64,000 nucleotides of DNA from SIG603 sp964370635 (GCA_964370635.1 CAYJJU010000010.1:1-64000); one strand, 5' to 3'. Counted from the stretch's first letter, positions 41,474 through 52,110 are shown. Numbers and translations are program-made. Notes: a model not told the origin generated them from the sequence alone.

Positions 41474-42314
41474 AAGCCTCTCCTTTAAAATTATTTATAT
41501 ATTCTGAAATTTCCTCTCCTATAAGGCTGTTGTATGCTCCGTGTGACAGACTGCCGTCAAAGAGCGCTATGTAAAAATTTATTTTAATCTTTTCATTATT
41601 TTTTATAAGATAAATTTTCTCAGGCAAAAAAGCAGGAAGCAGGCCTTTTCCTCCTATGGAGTTAAAGGGTATGAGCCTGAATTTTTCGGGCAAAAATTCG
41701 TTTAAATCGGGGAAGACTTCTGCAAAAACAGACTTTTGCGCCACTATTACGGGAGTGGCAGAAAAGGGTTCTAATAAATTATTTTCGGTGTCAAGCTTGC
41801 ATCTTAATAAAATTTGCTTGTTGTTGTGAGTGATTTCTAAGGTAAAAAAACTCAGCTTGTTTTCACAGCGCCCTTTAAATTTGTCTATCAAAAGAGAAAT
41901 AAAATATGCAAGTAAGGTGAAGAGCACCAAGTAAATAAGAGAAATGTCAAAATAAACTTTTCCGCCAATTACGGCAGTACCGTTTATGGGAAAAATACTT
42001 ACAAGCGCTAAAATTATGCCTGAGAAAATAAATCCAAAACTGTAAAAGCAAATGGTGCTTTTAATCAATCGAAACAAATTGCCATAGCCAAAAACAATAA
42101 GGCAAATAAGACAGGAGGAGAGCACGGCGATAGGCAGGCTGAGCGCAAAACTTAAGGGCAAAAGGGAAAATAGGCTTACGGCGCCGCCTACAACAGAGGC
42201 GATAACAAGCCTGTAGGTCTTCACTTCAAGATGGAAAAAGTTTTTTACGCACAGCAAAAGAAAGTAATCGATATATAAATTTACCAAAAACAATATGTCC
42301 GCATAAATTATCAA
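41463..42314 (-). CDS. spoIIGA: Pro-sigma-E processing peptidase SpoIIGA
   Basis: A 283-residue protein: five membrane helices (residues 1-145) and a C-terminal aspartic protease domain. The catalytic loop reads CKLDTENNLLEPFSATPVIV with Asp175; the family usually has D-S/T-G, so the Glu in place of Gly is unusual. TTG 42314 is the start: GGGGGTGAT lies 6 nt upstream and the resulting MIIYADILFLVN matches SpoIIGA N-termini; the upstream ATG frame to 42353 reads through the ribosome site. It cleaves pro-sigma-E at the septum. Confidence 0.93.
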   Translation of the reverse strand: MIIYADILFLVNLYIDYFLLLCVKNFFHLEVKTYRLVIASVVGGAVSLFSLLPLSFALSLPIAVLSSCLICLIVFGYGNLFRLIKSTICFYSFGFIFSGIILALVSIFPINGTAVIGGKVYFDISLIYLVLFTLLAYFISLLIDKFKGRCENKLSFFTLEITHNNKQILLRCKLDTENNLLEPFSATPVIVAQKSVFAEVFPDLNEFLPEKFRLIPFNSIGGKGLLPAFLPEKIYLIKNNEKIKINFYIALFDGSLSHGAYNSLIGEEISEYINNFKGEAYEY

Positions 42315-42336
42315 GTGGCAATCACCCCCTAAGGTT

Positions 42337-42369
42337 ATTATAATTATATGCAAGGAAAACTTTTGTCAA
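42337..42369 (-). promoter_or_regulatory. spoIIG promoter with possible Spo0A box
   Basis: On the minus strand TTGACA (42364-42369) is followed by two tandem TATAAT hexamers, at 15 nt (42343-42348) and 21 nt (42337-42342). The Bacillus spoIIG promoter has an abnormal 22-nt spacer that makes it depend on Spo0A. TGTCAAAA on the + strand (42364-42371), one mismatch from the 0A box TGTCGAAA, overlaps the -35 element. Confidence 0.6.
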
Positions 42370-42431
42370 AACCTGCATGGAAAAATTTATATTTTTATGA
42401 TACAATATTACAAAATACGGAGGTTATAAAA

Positions 42432-42866
42432 ATGGGTAATAATTATATAAGACAGGCAAAATACTATGAAACGGACCAAATGGCGATTATACACCACTCA
42501 AATTACATAAGGTGGTTTGAAGAGTCTAGGGTGCATTTTTTGGAGGAAATAGGTTTTCCTTATGATAAAACGGAGGAAATGGGCATTTTAAGCCCCGTGC
42601 TTGAGGTTTGCGCACAGTATAAGTCTTCGGTTAAGTTTCATGATGAAGTAGAAATTGTCGTAAGTATTGCGGAGTACACCGGGACAAGGCTGAGTTTTGA
42701 ATATGAAATTTATAACAAAAAGACAGGCGCCCTTACCACTACAGGATATTCTAAACACTGCTTCTTGCTAAAAGAAAGTGGAAAATTAGTTTCAATTAAA
42801 AAAATAAACCCCGAACAACACGAGGTTTTTGTAAATCTTATAAAGCCAACTAAATATTTAAAATAA
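42432..42866 (+). CDS. Acyl-CoA thioesterase, YbgC/4HBT hot-dog family
   Basis: A 144-residue single hot-dog domain. The N-terminal motif YYETDQMAIIHHSNYIRWFEESR carries the catalytic Asp and the HxxNY signature of 4-hydroxybenzoyl-CoA thioesterase/YbgC proteins, which hydrolyse acyl-CoA thioesters as tetramers in the cytoplasm. ATG 42432 follows CGGAGGT; the open frame upstream to 42348 is not needed. Single gene, ends at the terminator 42870-42911. Acyl chain preference unknown. Confidence 0.92.
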   Translation: MGNNYIRQAKYYETDQMAIIHHSNYIRWFEESRVHFLEEIGFPYDKTEEMGILSPVLEVCAQYKSSVKFHDEVEIVVSIAEYTGTRLSFEYEIYNKKTGALTTTGYSKHCFLLKESGKLVSIKKINPEQHEVFVNLIKPTKYLK

Positions 42867-42869
42867 AAC

Positions 42870-42911
42870 CCAAAATGGGCTGTGATAAAAATTCATCACA
42901 GCCCATTTTGG
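42870..42911. terminator. Bidirectional terminator
   Basis: A 17-bp inverted repeat, CCAAAATGGGCTGTGAT (42870-42886) and its complement (42895-42911), between the thioesterase gene and the convergent RsgI-like gene. Confidence 0.8.
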
Positions 42912-42937
42912 TATATTACAGTTAGTCGTACTTAAAT

Positions 42938-44354
<1,417 letters not shown>

Positions 44355-44362
<8 letters not shown>

Positions 44363-44924
44363 TCTCCTTTAGTAATAATTTCAATTTTTTTAGGGCACGG
44401 TTATATTTTGAAAGAACGGTTGACAGTCCTAAGTCTAAAAGTTTAGCTATTTCACGGTGTTTAAGTCCTGTTACTGCGTGAAGTATGACTATTTGTCGTT
44501 CTTCATCGGACAGTGCATTTAAACAAGTTGTTAAAACCATTTTGTCATCAGAGCTTAACGCCTTATTGTCTACCAAGAAATTTTCCACCTCTTCAAGTGG
44601 TGAGGAAAAACGTTTTTTGTTTTCCCTTATTTTCTGTAAACAGAAATTTTTTGTTATGGTAAGTATCCAAGCCATGGGCTTGCCATTTGGCTTGTAAGAG
44701 TCTGATGATGAAAAAATTTTAATATATACATCTTGCAAAACGTCGCTACTATCTTCTTTGTTTTTCAAGATGGAAAATGCAAATGCATAAACTGAAGTTT
44801 TCGTAAATTTATAAAGCGCCTCAAGTGCTTGTTTATCCTTTTGGGCTATTTTTAAAAGGTACGAATCAATTATATCCGACTTTGCTTTAATTTCATCTGC
44901 AGAGCTCATGCAAATAAAAATCAT
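44355..44924 (-). CDS. ECF-type RNA polymerase sigma factor
   Basis: A 189-residue sigma-70 factor with regions 2 and 4 only: VYAFAFSILKNKEDSSDVLQDVYIKIF, PMAWILTITKNFCLQKIRENKK, then CLNALSDEERQIVILHAVTGLKHREIAKLLDLGLSTVLSKYNRALKKL split over region 4. ATG 44924 has AGGGG at about 10 nt; the ATG at 44909 has none. It is cotranscribed and translationally overlapped with the RsgI-like membrane protein, which is its likely anti-sigma factor. Target genes unknown, possibly including its own operon. Confidence 0.93.
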
Positions 44925-44954
44925 ATGTTTCTTGCCCCTTTCATATAGGTAATG

Positions 44955-44985
44955 AAAAACCTTGGCATTTTATTGCAAGGTTTTT
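44955..44985 (-). terminator. Terminator of the thiI-cinA unit
   Basis: AAAAACCTTG (44955-44964) and CAAGGTTTTT (44976-44985), between the cinA stop and the sigma factor gene. Confidence 0.7.
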
Positions 44986-45020
44986 AAAAATTTTTTTATT
45001 TTTTTTAAAAAGTTTTGAAA

Positions 45021-46277
45021 TTACTTAATTAAAGGCAAGTTTTCTATTACTCTTCTTACCATGTCGAGTGCGTGAGAGCCTGACACAAAGCGGTGCCACT
45101 CTCTGTTTTTCATTCTGCCAAAGGCAGTTCTTTTTGAAACGAAAACCTCATCTTTATAGGCTACACCGATATATACAAGACCCACGGGCTTTTCGTCGCT
45201 TCCGCCATCGGGCCCTGCTATGCCCGTAATGGACACGGCGATATCGGCACCGGATAATTCTTTCATGCCCTTTGCCATCTCATAGGCGGTCTCTTCACTT
45301 ACCGCACCGTATTTTTCTAAGGTTTCGGATTTTACGCCTAAAAGCTTTGTCTTTACATCGTTTGAATATGTGACACAGCCCATGTTAAAAACCTCAGAGC
45401 TTCCACTTATGTCGGTAATTCTTTTTGCAAGATACCCACCCGTGCAGGACTCTGCCGTGGCTATGGTCATAGAGCGCTCTTTAAGGCGTGTCACTACAAG
45501 CGCTTCTAGGCTTTCTATGTCAATGCTGTAGACATAGTCGCCCACTCTGTCCATTATATCTTTTATAATAGGTGCGCACATTTTGTCGGCTTCCACTTCG
45601 TTTTCTGCCTTTGCCGTGACTCTTACAAAGCATTCGCCCTCTTTAGCATATGGCGCAACTGTTGGATTTTCATAATCAATAAGGTCATGTATCATCTCGG
45701 CTACCGGCGCTTCGCCTCTGCCGTAAATATGTATGTTGTGCGAACGTATTACCTGTGTGTTACCGCTTAGCGACACAAGATAAGGTATGCCGTAATTATT
45801 TAGCATAGGTGTAAGTTCCGAGGGAGGGCCTGGGAACATCATTACGGTTTTGCCCTCACCTGTTTTAAAAACACAGCCGGGAGCTGTTCCGTTGTCGTTT
45901 TCCAAAACTGTACAGCCGACGGGCAGCATGACTTGCTTTTTCTGATTTTCGGTCATGTCAAGTCCGGGGAACTGCTCTAAAAGTCTTTTATAACAGTCCT
46001 CTCTAAATTCAAGCTCATTACCTGCAGTCTTTACAACGGTTTCTTTTGTAAGGTCGTCTACCGTAGGGCCAAGGCCTCCTGTGGTGATTAAAATATCGCT
46101 TCTTGAAAGCGCAAGCTTGACAGCGTCTTCAAGCCTTTTTGGGTTATCTCCTATGGTGACCGCATGTAAAAGATTTATCCCGATACCTGCAAGTTCTTTT
46201 GCTATTATGGTTGTGTCTATGTTTACCACTTTTCCTAAAAGTAGTTCTGTGCCAACTGAAATAATTTCTGCATTCAT
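45021..46277 (-). CDS. cinA: CinA family protein (competence/damage-inducible protein A)
   Basis: A 418-residue two-domain protein. Residues 1-170 form the MoaB/MogA-like COG1058 domain (EIISVGTELLLG; TTGGLGPTVDDLT; MFPGPPSEL), linked to ADP-ribose pyrophosphatase activity in some members. The C-terminal domain (IATAESCTGGYLAKRITDISGSSEVF ... SITGIAGPDGG) is the nicotinamide-mononucleotide deamidase type. It may recycle NMN, which would fit with nadE 4 kb away, but the two are not in one operon. ATG 46277 is preferred over 46292. It follows thiI by 25 nt. Confidence 0.93.
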   Translation of the reverse strand: MNAEIISVGTELLLGKVVNIDTTIIAKELAGIGINLLHAVTIGDNPKRLEDAVKLALSRSDILITTGGLGPTVDDLTKETVVKTAGNELEFREDCYKRLLEQFPGLDMTENQKKQVMLPVGCTVLENDNGTAPGCVFKTGEGKTVMMFPGPPSELTPMLNNYGIPYLVSLSGNTQVIRSHNIHIYGRGEAPVAEMIHDLIDYENPTVAPYAKEGECFVRVTAKAENEVEADKMCAPIIKDIMDRVGDYVYSIDIESLEALVVTRLKERSMTIATAESCTGGYLAKRITDISGSSEVFNMGCVTYSNDVKTKLLGVKSETLEKYGAVSEETAYEMAKGMKELSGADIAVSITGIAGPDGGSDEKPVGLVYIGVAYKDEVFVSKRTAFGRMKNREWHRFVSGSHALDMVRRVIENLPLIK

Positions 46278-46302
46278 AATATTCACTCTCAACTTTCCAC
46301 TC

Positions 46303-47472
46303 TCAACTAATTATCATCGTTTCTATATTTTCTAAACAGTATTTAATCTCTTCTTCTATATTAAGGGCGGTTTCTGCTTTTTCTAGAACGTGTACAGCAG
46401 GCCTTGTTTTTGGTCTTTTTGGGGTGAATACTGTACAGCAGTCCTCAAATGGCTCTATAGATATGTCGTAAGTCCCTATTTTGTGGGAAAGTTCGATTAT
46501 TTCCGACTTGTCTGTGCCTATTAAAGGCCTGAATATCGGCATATCGGCCACTGCATCTGTGCAGGCTATGGCCTGTATGGTTTGGCTTGCCACTTGCCCG
46601 AGGCTTTCACCCGTTATGAGTGCGTGGCATTCTTCCTCTCTTGCAAGGATTTGGCCTACCCTCACCATAAATCGGCGCATTATTATTGTGGATAATTCCT
46701 CAGGGCAATAATCCCTTATGTGTTCTTGAAGCCTTGTGAAATTCACGGTTATCATTTTAATTCTGCCGGAGTATTCCGACACTTTTTCTAAAAGCCTTAC
46801 TACTTTGTCGTGCGCCCTATCGCTTGTGTAGGGAGGACTTGCAAAATGGATTGCCGTAAGCTCGACTCCTCGTCTTGATAGCATCCACGCCGCCACGGGG
46901 CTGTCGATTCCGCCGCTTATCATGATTGCGGCTTTTCCGCCAGAGCCCACGGGTATTCCGCCGGCGCCTTTTATTTGCTCTGCGTGAATATAAGCCGCTT
47001 GTTCACGCACCTCAACACGCACGGTGGTGTCGGGGTTATGTACATCGACCGTGAGATGTGGAAATTTTTCTAAGATATATCCGCCAAGCTCTGCCGATAT
47101 TTCAGGCGATTTAAGCGGGAATTTTTTATCAGAACGCTTGCTTTCTACCTTAAAAGTGTTTACAGACAAAAGATGATTTTCAAGGTATTTTATGGTGGTG
47201 TCCTTTATATCATCCATCTCTTTTTCACAAACTGCCGACTTGGTGTAGGCGACTATTCCGAAAATTTTGCCTACTTTTTCGGCTGTAGCGTCGAGGTCTA
47301 CATCGTCTTTTAATGGCTTTATATAAATGGTTGACTGCATACAGCTTATGTCAAATTCGCCGTTTTTAGCTATTCTTCTTTTGATGTTTTTAATAAGCAT
47401 GGACTCGAATATTTTACGGTTTAAACCCTTTAAAACAATTTCGCCTAGCTTTATAAGTATTACTTCTTTCAT
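46303..47472 (-). CDS. thiI: tRNA 4-thiouridine synthase ThiI
   Basis: A 389-residue sulfur transferase for s4U8 in tRNA (and thiazole in some species). N-terminal ferredoxin-like and THUMP domains, then the PP-loop ATPase SGGIDSPVAAWMLSRRG and the conserved EPFEDCCTVFTPKRPKTRP. It ends without a rhodanese domain, the short form usual in Firmicutes, which receives sulfur from a dedicated cysteine desulfurase; one is encoded 640 nt upstream on the same strand. Confidence 0.95.
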   Translation of the reverse strand: MKEVILIKLGEIVLKGLNRKIFESMLIKNIKRRIAKNGEFDISCMQSTIYIKPLKDDVDLDATAEKVGKIFGIVAYTKSAVCEKEMDDIKDTTIKYLENHLLSVNTFKVESKRSDKKFPLKSPEISAELGGYILEKFPHLTVDVHNPDTTVRVEVREQAAYIHAEQIKGAGGIPVGSGGKAAIMISGGIDSPVAAWMLSRRGVELTAIHFASPPYTSDRAHDKVVRLLEKVSEYSGRIKMITVNFTRLQEHIRDYCPEELSTIIMRRFMVRVGQILAREEECHALITGESLGQVASQTIQAIACTDAVADMPIFRPLIGTDKSEIIELSHKIGTYDISIEPFEDCCTVFTPKRPKTRPAVHVLEKAETALNIEEEIKYCLENIETMIIS

Positions 47473-47550
47473 TTTTCACTCCGTTTTCTTTTTTTATATC
47501 GTAAATTTGATTTGTTATTATATATTCGTAAATGTAAGTGCGGATTGTGC

Positions 47551-47994
47551 TTATAATCTTCGAGCCTTAAAAAAAGCGTAAGCGCCATATGTTAATATAG
47601 CAATCGCCAGTATTGCCCAAAATATTAAAGCAATAGTATCAATCCAAATACCTATTGATGCTCCGAAAATACACCATAATACCCCAAGACTGATAAGTAA
47701 AAAAACCTCGCTTTTTCGTGCTGTTTTCTCGCTCTTAGCAACACAACCTATTATAAAGCACCCAAATAATATGCTCATTATTATGCCATAAATAGCAAAA
47801 CCGAAGTATTGTTGCATGAGATACTTTTCCCAACCAGACTGGCTAAATAGATCATTTCGAGTTTCAAGATTACTTATGTTAATAAAATCTTGTATCCTAA
47901 AATATAGCATTATAAACACTAAAAAAGTTCCAAATAATACCAACCATTTTTGATATGGTTTTTTCCAGTAACTAAAAGTTTCATTCTTGTTCAT
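47551..47994 (-). CDS. Hypothetical membrane protein, four helices
   Basis: A 147-residue protein with hydrophobic segments at about 16-34, 64-86, 97-114 and 118-140 and no recognised motif. The N-terminus and the loop after TM1 are polar. ATG 47994 follows GGGAGG by a good distance. It lies between the cysteine desulfurase and thiI genes but has no visible link to sulfur transfer. Function unknown. Confidence 0.75.
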   Translation of the reverse strand: MNKNETFSYWKKPYQKWLVLFGTFLVFIMLYFRIQDFINISNLETRNDLFSQSGWEKYLMQQYFGFAIYGIIMSILFGCFIIGCVAKSEKTARKSEVFLLISLGVLWCIFGASIGIWIDTIALIFWAILAIAILTYGAYAFFKARRL

Positions 47995-48024
47995 AGTTTG
48001 CCTCCCAACATATAGATAACCTTA

Positions 48025-48052
48025 CTATAGGCATGAATCTATAGGCATGAAT
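48025..48052. repeat. 14-bp tandem duplication
   Basis: CTATAGGCATGAAT occurs twice in direct succession in the gap between the desulfurase and the hypothetical membrane gene. Confidence 0.8.
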
Positions 48053-48064
48053 TTAAAATTTTGA

Positions 48065-48093
48065 TGTAGGGGGCGGGTTGCCCGTCCCGTATA
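48065..48093. repeat. REP-like imperfect palindrome
   Basis: TGTAGGGGGCGGGTTGCCCG followed by TCCCGTATA folds imperfectly (GGGGGCGGG with CCCGTCCC). It shares the TGTAGGGG start with the perfect palindrome at 55248-55281. Confidence 0.5.
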
Positions 48094-48109
48094 GCTTACA
48101 CAAAAATTA

Positions 48110-49222
48110 TTAATTAAAATGCGCCAAAGTATTTATGGCGGTTTTTAGTTCTTTTATAAAAATATCTATTTCTTCAAAAGTGTTGTCATTACAAAAACTC
48201 ACCCTGATAGAGCTTTGTATTTTATCAAGCGGTAAATTCATTGCAGAAAGAACCGAACTTGGCTTGTTTTTGGAGCAGGACGAGCCTGTTGATACAAAAA
48301 TATTTTTGCTTGATAAGAAATTCAGCACGGTTTCTCCTCGAATTTTTGCAGGAGAGAAATTTAATATATGCGGTGCACTGCCCTGTGGGCTGTTGATGTG
48401 AGCGCCCTCTATCTCGGACAGTTTTTCTCTTAAATAATTATTAAGCTCTTGCAAATTATTTTTTTTATATTCTTTTGCGGCAACTGCCATTGCACAAATA
48501 GAGCTTAAAGCCTCTGTGCCCGAGCGCATTTTATTTTCCTGACCTCCGCCTAAAATTAGTGGAGCAATTTTTTTGCCATTCTTTATGTATAAAGCACCAA
48601 CCCCTTTAGGGCCGTGAAATTTATGTGCGCTGATACTTACTAAATCCACCGATTTCATATCAATAGGCACTTTTAAAAAACCTTGCACATGGTCTACATG
48701 TATAAGCGCCGGTGCACCTGCTTTTTTAATTGCAGGGGCTACCGCATTTATCGGATTTACAGCACCAGTTTCGTTGTTGACGGACATGAGGCTTACCAAA
48801 ATCGTTTTGTTTGTCACGGCATCAAAAATTTGTTTAGCACTTATATTTCCGTCTTCGTTTGGCGATAAAAGCTCGACTTCAAAGCCCTCTTCGCTTAGTT
48901 TTTCTAAGGATTTTAGCACGGAGGGGTGCTCCGTTTTGGCACTTACTATTTTATTTCCTCGTTTTTTAAGTGCCCTTGCAGCACCTAAAATGGCGGTGTT
49001 GTTGCCCTCTGTTGCGCCTGATGTAAAATAAATTTCCTTATCGCTTACACCAAAAGTTTGCGCCATGATTTTTCGTGCATTGTCAAGCTCTTTTTGAGCA
49101 CTAAAGCCAAGGCTGTGAAGAGATGACGGATTCCCATAGCACTGTGTCATTATTTCATACGCCTTTTTTGCCGCATTTTCATGCACCTTAGTGCTTGCGC
49201 TATTATCAAAATATATGTTCAA
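48110..49222 (-). CDS. Cysteine desulfurase, NifS/IscS family
   Basis: About 370 residues of a PLP enzyme removing sulfur from cysteine. The N-terminus IYFDNSASTKV is typical, the PLP Lys lies in ISAHKFHGPKGVGALY, His near IHVDHVQGF, and the active-site Cys loop VSTGSSCSKNK is present. TTG 49222 is chosen because GGAAG lies 6 nt upstream, while the ATG at 49228 touches that site. Last gene of a nadE-dehydrogenase-desulfurase unit. It may supply sulfur to ThiI (encoded downstream) or Fe-S cluster assembly. Confidence 0.92.
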   Translation of the reverse strand: MNIYFDNSASTKVHENAAKKAYEIMTQCYGNPSSLHSLGFSAQKELDNARKIMAQTFGVSDKEIYFTSGATEGNNTAILGAARALKKRGNKIVSAKTEHPSVLKSLEKLSEEGFEVELLSPNEDGNISAKQIFDAVTNKTILVSLMSVNNETGAVNPINAVAPAIKKAGAPALIHVDHVQGFLKVPIDMKSVDLVSISAHKFHGPKGVGALYIKNGKKIAPLILGGGQENKMRSGTEALSSICAMAVAAKEYKKNNLQELNNYLREKLSEIEGAHINSPQGSAPHILNFSPAKIRGETVLNFLSSKNIFVSTGSSCSKNKPSSVLSAMNLPLDKIQSSIRVSFCNDNTFEEIDIFIKELKTAINTLAHFN

Positions 49223-49237
49223 AATCATCTTCCTTTA

Positions 49238-50191
49238 TTAAAGACTGCGATATCCTGTTGTAAAATCTATCATATTATTTAGCTTTTCGCCTTTTAGATA
49301 TTTCTCTAAATTATCGGCAAATATCTTCAAAATTCGCTCTCTCGTTTCGTCTAAATGATAAAAACCTGAGATGTGAGGAGTTATGAAAGCCGTGGGTATG
49401 TCCCAAAGCCTATGGCCTTTTGGCAGTGGCTCTGGCTCTGTTACGTCTAACACGGCACCTGCAAGATGACCGCTTTCAAGTGCGTCACTTAAGGCTTCCA
49501 TTTCTATTATATAGCCTCTTCCAACATTTATAATATATGAGCCTTTTTTCATAAGTGATATTCTTTTTTCGTCTATCATGTTTCTGGTTTGTGGTGTGCC
49601 GGGCATTGCAATTGCCAAAACATCGGTACGCGGTAAAATTTCGTCTAGTTTGTCTGATGTTATAATTTCATCGGCATAAGGAGATGGGGTGGTGTCCGCC
49701 CTTCTCACTCCTATTACATACGCGCCAAGTGATTTGCAACGCATTGCATACTCTGTGCCTATGTCGCCCATGCCTAGTACCACAACCGTGGATTTATACA
49801 TGCCGTCCACATTTCCAAGGCTTTCCCATGAGTGAGTTTTTTGCGCATCTCTATATAAAAACATTTTCTTAATCATGGCCATATGCCCTGCAAGCATAAA
49901 CTCGCCTATAGCAAGGCCATAAGCTCCTGTGGAGTTTGTAAGTTTTACATCACTTTTTAAAACACCGTCCTTAATATAGGGCTCGACTCCGGCACTGCCT
50001 GTCTGCAGCCATTTTAAGTTTTTGGCGGTCTTTAGCATGCTAGGACTGGGGTTTCCTAAAATAATCTCGGCATTATCTACCATCTCCTGTGTGAATTCAT
50101 CACAAAAAGTCACGGTTTTATCGCCTGCAATAATTTTTATCATCTCGCGATTTTTCTCATTTGTAGGTATTCTTATTACTATATTTGACAT
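49238..50191 (-). CDS. D-isomer-specific 2-hydroxyacid dehydrogenase
   Basis: A 317-residue NAD(P)-dependent dehydrogenase: VVLGMGDIGTEYA is the Rossmann motif, and the catalytic Arg (NVGRGYII), Glu (DVTEPEPLP) and His (TPHISG) are all present. The N-terminal part resembles phosphoglycerate dehydrogenase-like and glyoxylate reductase-like enzymes; the substrate cannot be fixed. It lies 11 nt after nadE and 15 nt before the desulfurase gene, in one operon. Confidence 0.92.
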   Translation of the reverse strand: MSNIVIRIPTNEKNREMIKIIAGDKTVTFCDEFTQEMVDNAEIILGNPSPSMLKTAKNLKWLQTGSAGVEPYIKDGVLKSDVKLTNSTGAYGLAIGEFMLAGHMAMIKKMFLYRDAQKTHSWESLGNVDGMYKSTVVVLGMGDIGTEYAMRCKSLGAYVIGVRRADTTPSPYADEIITSDKLDEILPRTDVLAIAMPGTPQTRNMIDEKRISLMKKGSYIINVGRGYIIEMEALSDALESGHLAGAVLDVTEPEPLPKGHRLWDIPTAFITPHISGFYHLDETRERILKIFADNLEKYLKGEKLNNMIDFTTGYRSL

Positions 50192-50202
50192 GTTTTTGCT
50201 CC

Positions 50203-52110
50203 TTATAAACTATCAATTTGTTCAAGCCAAAGTGTGCTGCATGCATCGCTTGGCATTCTAAAATCTCCTCTTGGAGATAAACCAACGCTTCCCACCTTAG
50301 GGCCGTCTGGCAGACAAGAGCGCTTAAACTGTTGGGTGAAAAATCTTGAGTAAAACATTCTAAGCCATTTTTTGATTTCTTCACTGCTATAATCTTTACC
50401 GTATGCCATGCTGCAAAGCTTAAATATCTTTTTAGGCTCAAAGCCAAACCTTAGCATATAGTACATGAAAAAGTCGTGAAGCTCGTAAGGGCCTACTATA
50501 TTTTCTGTAACCTGCGAAATTTCATCGCCCTTAGGCGGTAAAAGCTCAGGGCTTACGGGGGTCGCCAAAACATCTCTTAAAATGTCGCCTGTGCCTTTGT
50601 CAAAAACATCTGCCATATAATTTACAAGGTGTCGCACCAAGGTTTTTGGAACTGATGCATTAACGCCGTACATTGACATGTGGTCGCCGTTATAAGTGGC
50701 AAAACCTAAGGCGAGCTCTGACAAATCGCCCGTTCCTATTACTATGCCGTTTTGCATGTTTGCAATGTCCATGATAAGCTGGGTGCGCTCTCTTGCCTGT
50801 GAGTTTTCATAGGTTACGTCGTGTGTGTCTGGGTCTTGGCCTATGTCGCTAAAATGCTGTAAAACAGCGTCTTTTATCGGTATTTCTTTAAAACTTACAC
50901 CAAGGGCTTTTGCAAGTCCCTCGGAATTATTTTTCGTGCGGCCGGTAGTTCCAAAACCCGGCATGGAAACGGCCTGTATGCCTTTTCTGTCTAAATTTAA
51001 TTTGTCAAATGCCCTGACGGTAACAAGCAAGGCTAAGGTGGAGTCTAAACCGCCTGAAAGGCCAAGCACTACATTTTTAATTCCAATATGCGAAATTCTT
51101 TTCATGAGTCCCGCACACTGCATGTCCAAAATGTTTTTACACCTTGTCTTAAGCTTGTCGCCCATTGGGACAAATGGGTTTTTGTCAAACTTTCTCTCAA
51201 GTTCATATTTTTTAAAAGTAGTTTTGCTATACTCGTAATTTATTTGTATTACATTTTCATCACAGCTTTGCGACCATGTGTTCATTCTTTGTCTTTCGTT
51301 TTCTAGTCTTTGCACGTCTACATCGGCATAAGTTATGCCATAAGTGAAAAGCTCACTCTCTGATAAAACACTTGCGTTCTCGCTTATTATCCTGTGGCCT
51401 GAAAAAACAAGGTCGGTGCTTGATTCGTCCATTGCGCTGTCGGCATAGGCATAGGCACACATGAGTTTGCCTGAATTAATGCTTACCAAATCACGCCTGT
51501 ACTGCGCTTTTCCTACGGTTTCGTTACTGCAAGAGGCGTTCATTATTACTGTAGCTCCATTTTGGCAAAGTACTGTAGAGGGAGTGCTTGCAACCCACAT
51601 GTCCTCGCAAACTTCAAAGCCTATTTTTAAATTTTTATTGCTATCACAGTTAAATATAAGTTTACCCATAGGCACATTAAAACCGCAGTAATTTACGGTT
51701 TCATTTTTTGTGTAAGGGGTAAAATGGCGCAGTTCATAAAATTCTGAATAATTTGGAATATTAACTTTTGGCACAAGGCCTAAAAGCTCCCCACTTTTAA
51801 ATACTGCAATGCAGTTATAAAGTGCAGAGTTAAAGCTCACGGGCACGCCAAGGCCACAGAGTATGTCTAAATTTTCGGTATCTTTAATAAGTTTTTTTAG
51901 ATGTATTTGTGCACTTTCCAGCAGCAAGGGCTGATTGAATAAATCGCCACAGGTGTAGCCTGTAACACAAAGCTCCGGAAAAATAATAGCCGCCGCCAAA
52001 TTTTTTGCGGCAAGATTTATGTCGTTTTTTATTTGCTCACAGTTATATTTACAGTCTGCAACACGCATTTTAGGGCTTGCGCTTGCCAGTCTTACAAAGC
52101 CATAGTTCAT
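50203..52110 (-). CDS. nadE: Glutamine-dependent NAD+ synthetase
   Basis: A 635-residue two-domain enzyme converting nicotinic acid adenine dinucleotide to NAD with glutamine as nitrogen source. The N-terminal nitrilase domain has Glu in IIFPELCVTGY and Cys in FEVCEDMW; the C-terminal synthetase has the ATP loop LGLSGGLDSTLALL and GTGDLSELALGFATYNGDHM. Length and layout fit the large NadE of Clostridia and actinobacteria. First gene of its operon; AAAGGAG precedes the ATG. Confidence 0.97.
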   Translation of the reverse strand: MNYGFVRLASASPKMRVADCKYNCEQIKNDINLAAKNLAAAIIFPELCVTGYTCGDLFNQPLLLESAQIHLKKLIKDTENLDILCGLGVPVSFNSALYNCIAVFKSGELLGLVPKVNIPNYSEFYELRHFTPYTKNETVNYCGFNVPMGKLIFNCDSNKNLKIGFEVCEDMWVASTPSTVLCQNGATVIMNASCSNETVGKAQYRRDLVSINSGKLMCAYAYADSAMDESSTDLVFSGHRIISENASVLSESELFTYGITYADVDVQRLENERQRMNTWSQSCDENVIQINYEYSKTTFKKYELERKFDKNPFVPMGDKLKTRCKNILDMQCAGLMKRISHIGIKNVVLGLSGGLDSTLALLVTVRAFDKLNLDRKGIQAVSMPGFGTTGRTKNNSEGLAKALGVSFKEIPIKDAVLQHFSDIGQDPDTHDVTYENSQARERTQLIMDIANMQNGIVIGTGDLSELALGFATYNGDHMSMYGVNASVPKTLVRHLVNYMADVFDKGTGDILRDVLATPVSPELLPPKGDEISQVTENIVGPYELHDFFMYYMLRFGFEPKKIFKLCSMAYGKDYSSEEIKKWLRMFYSRFFTQQFKRSCLPDGPKVGSVGLSPRGDFRMPSDACSTLWLEQIDSL

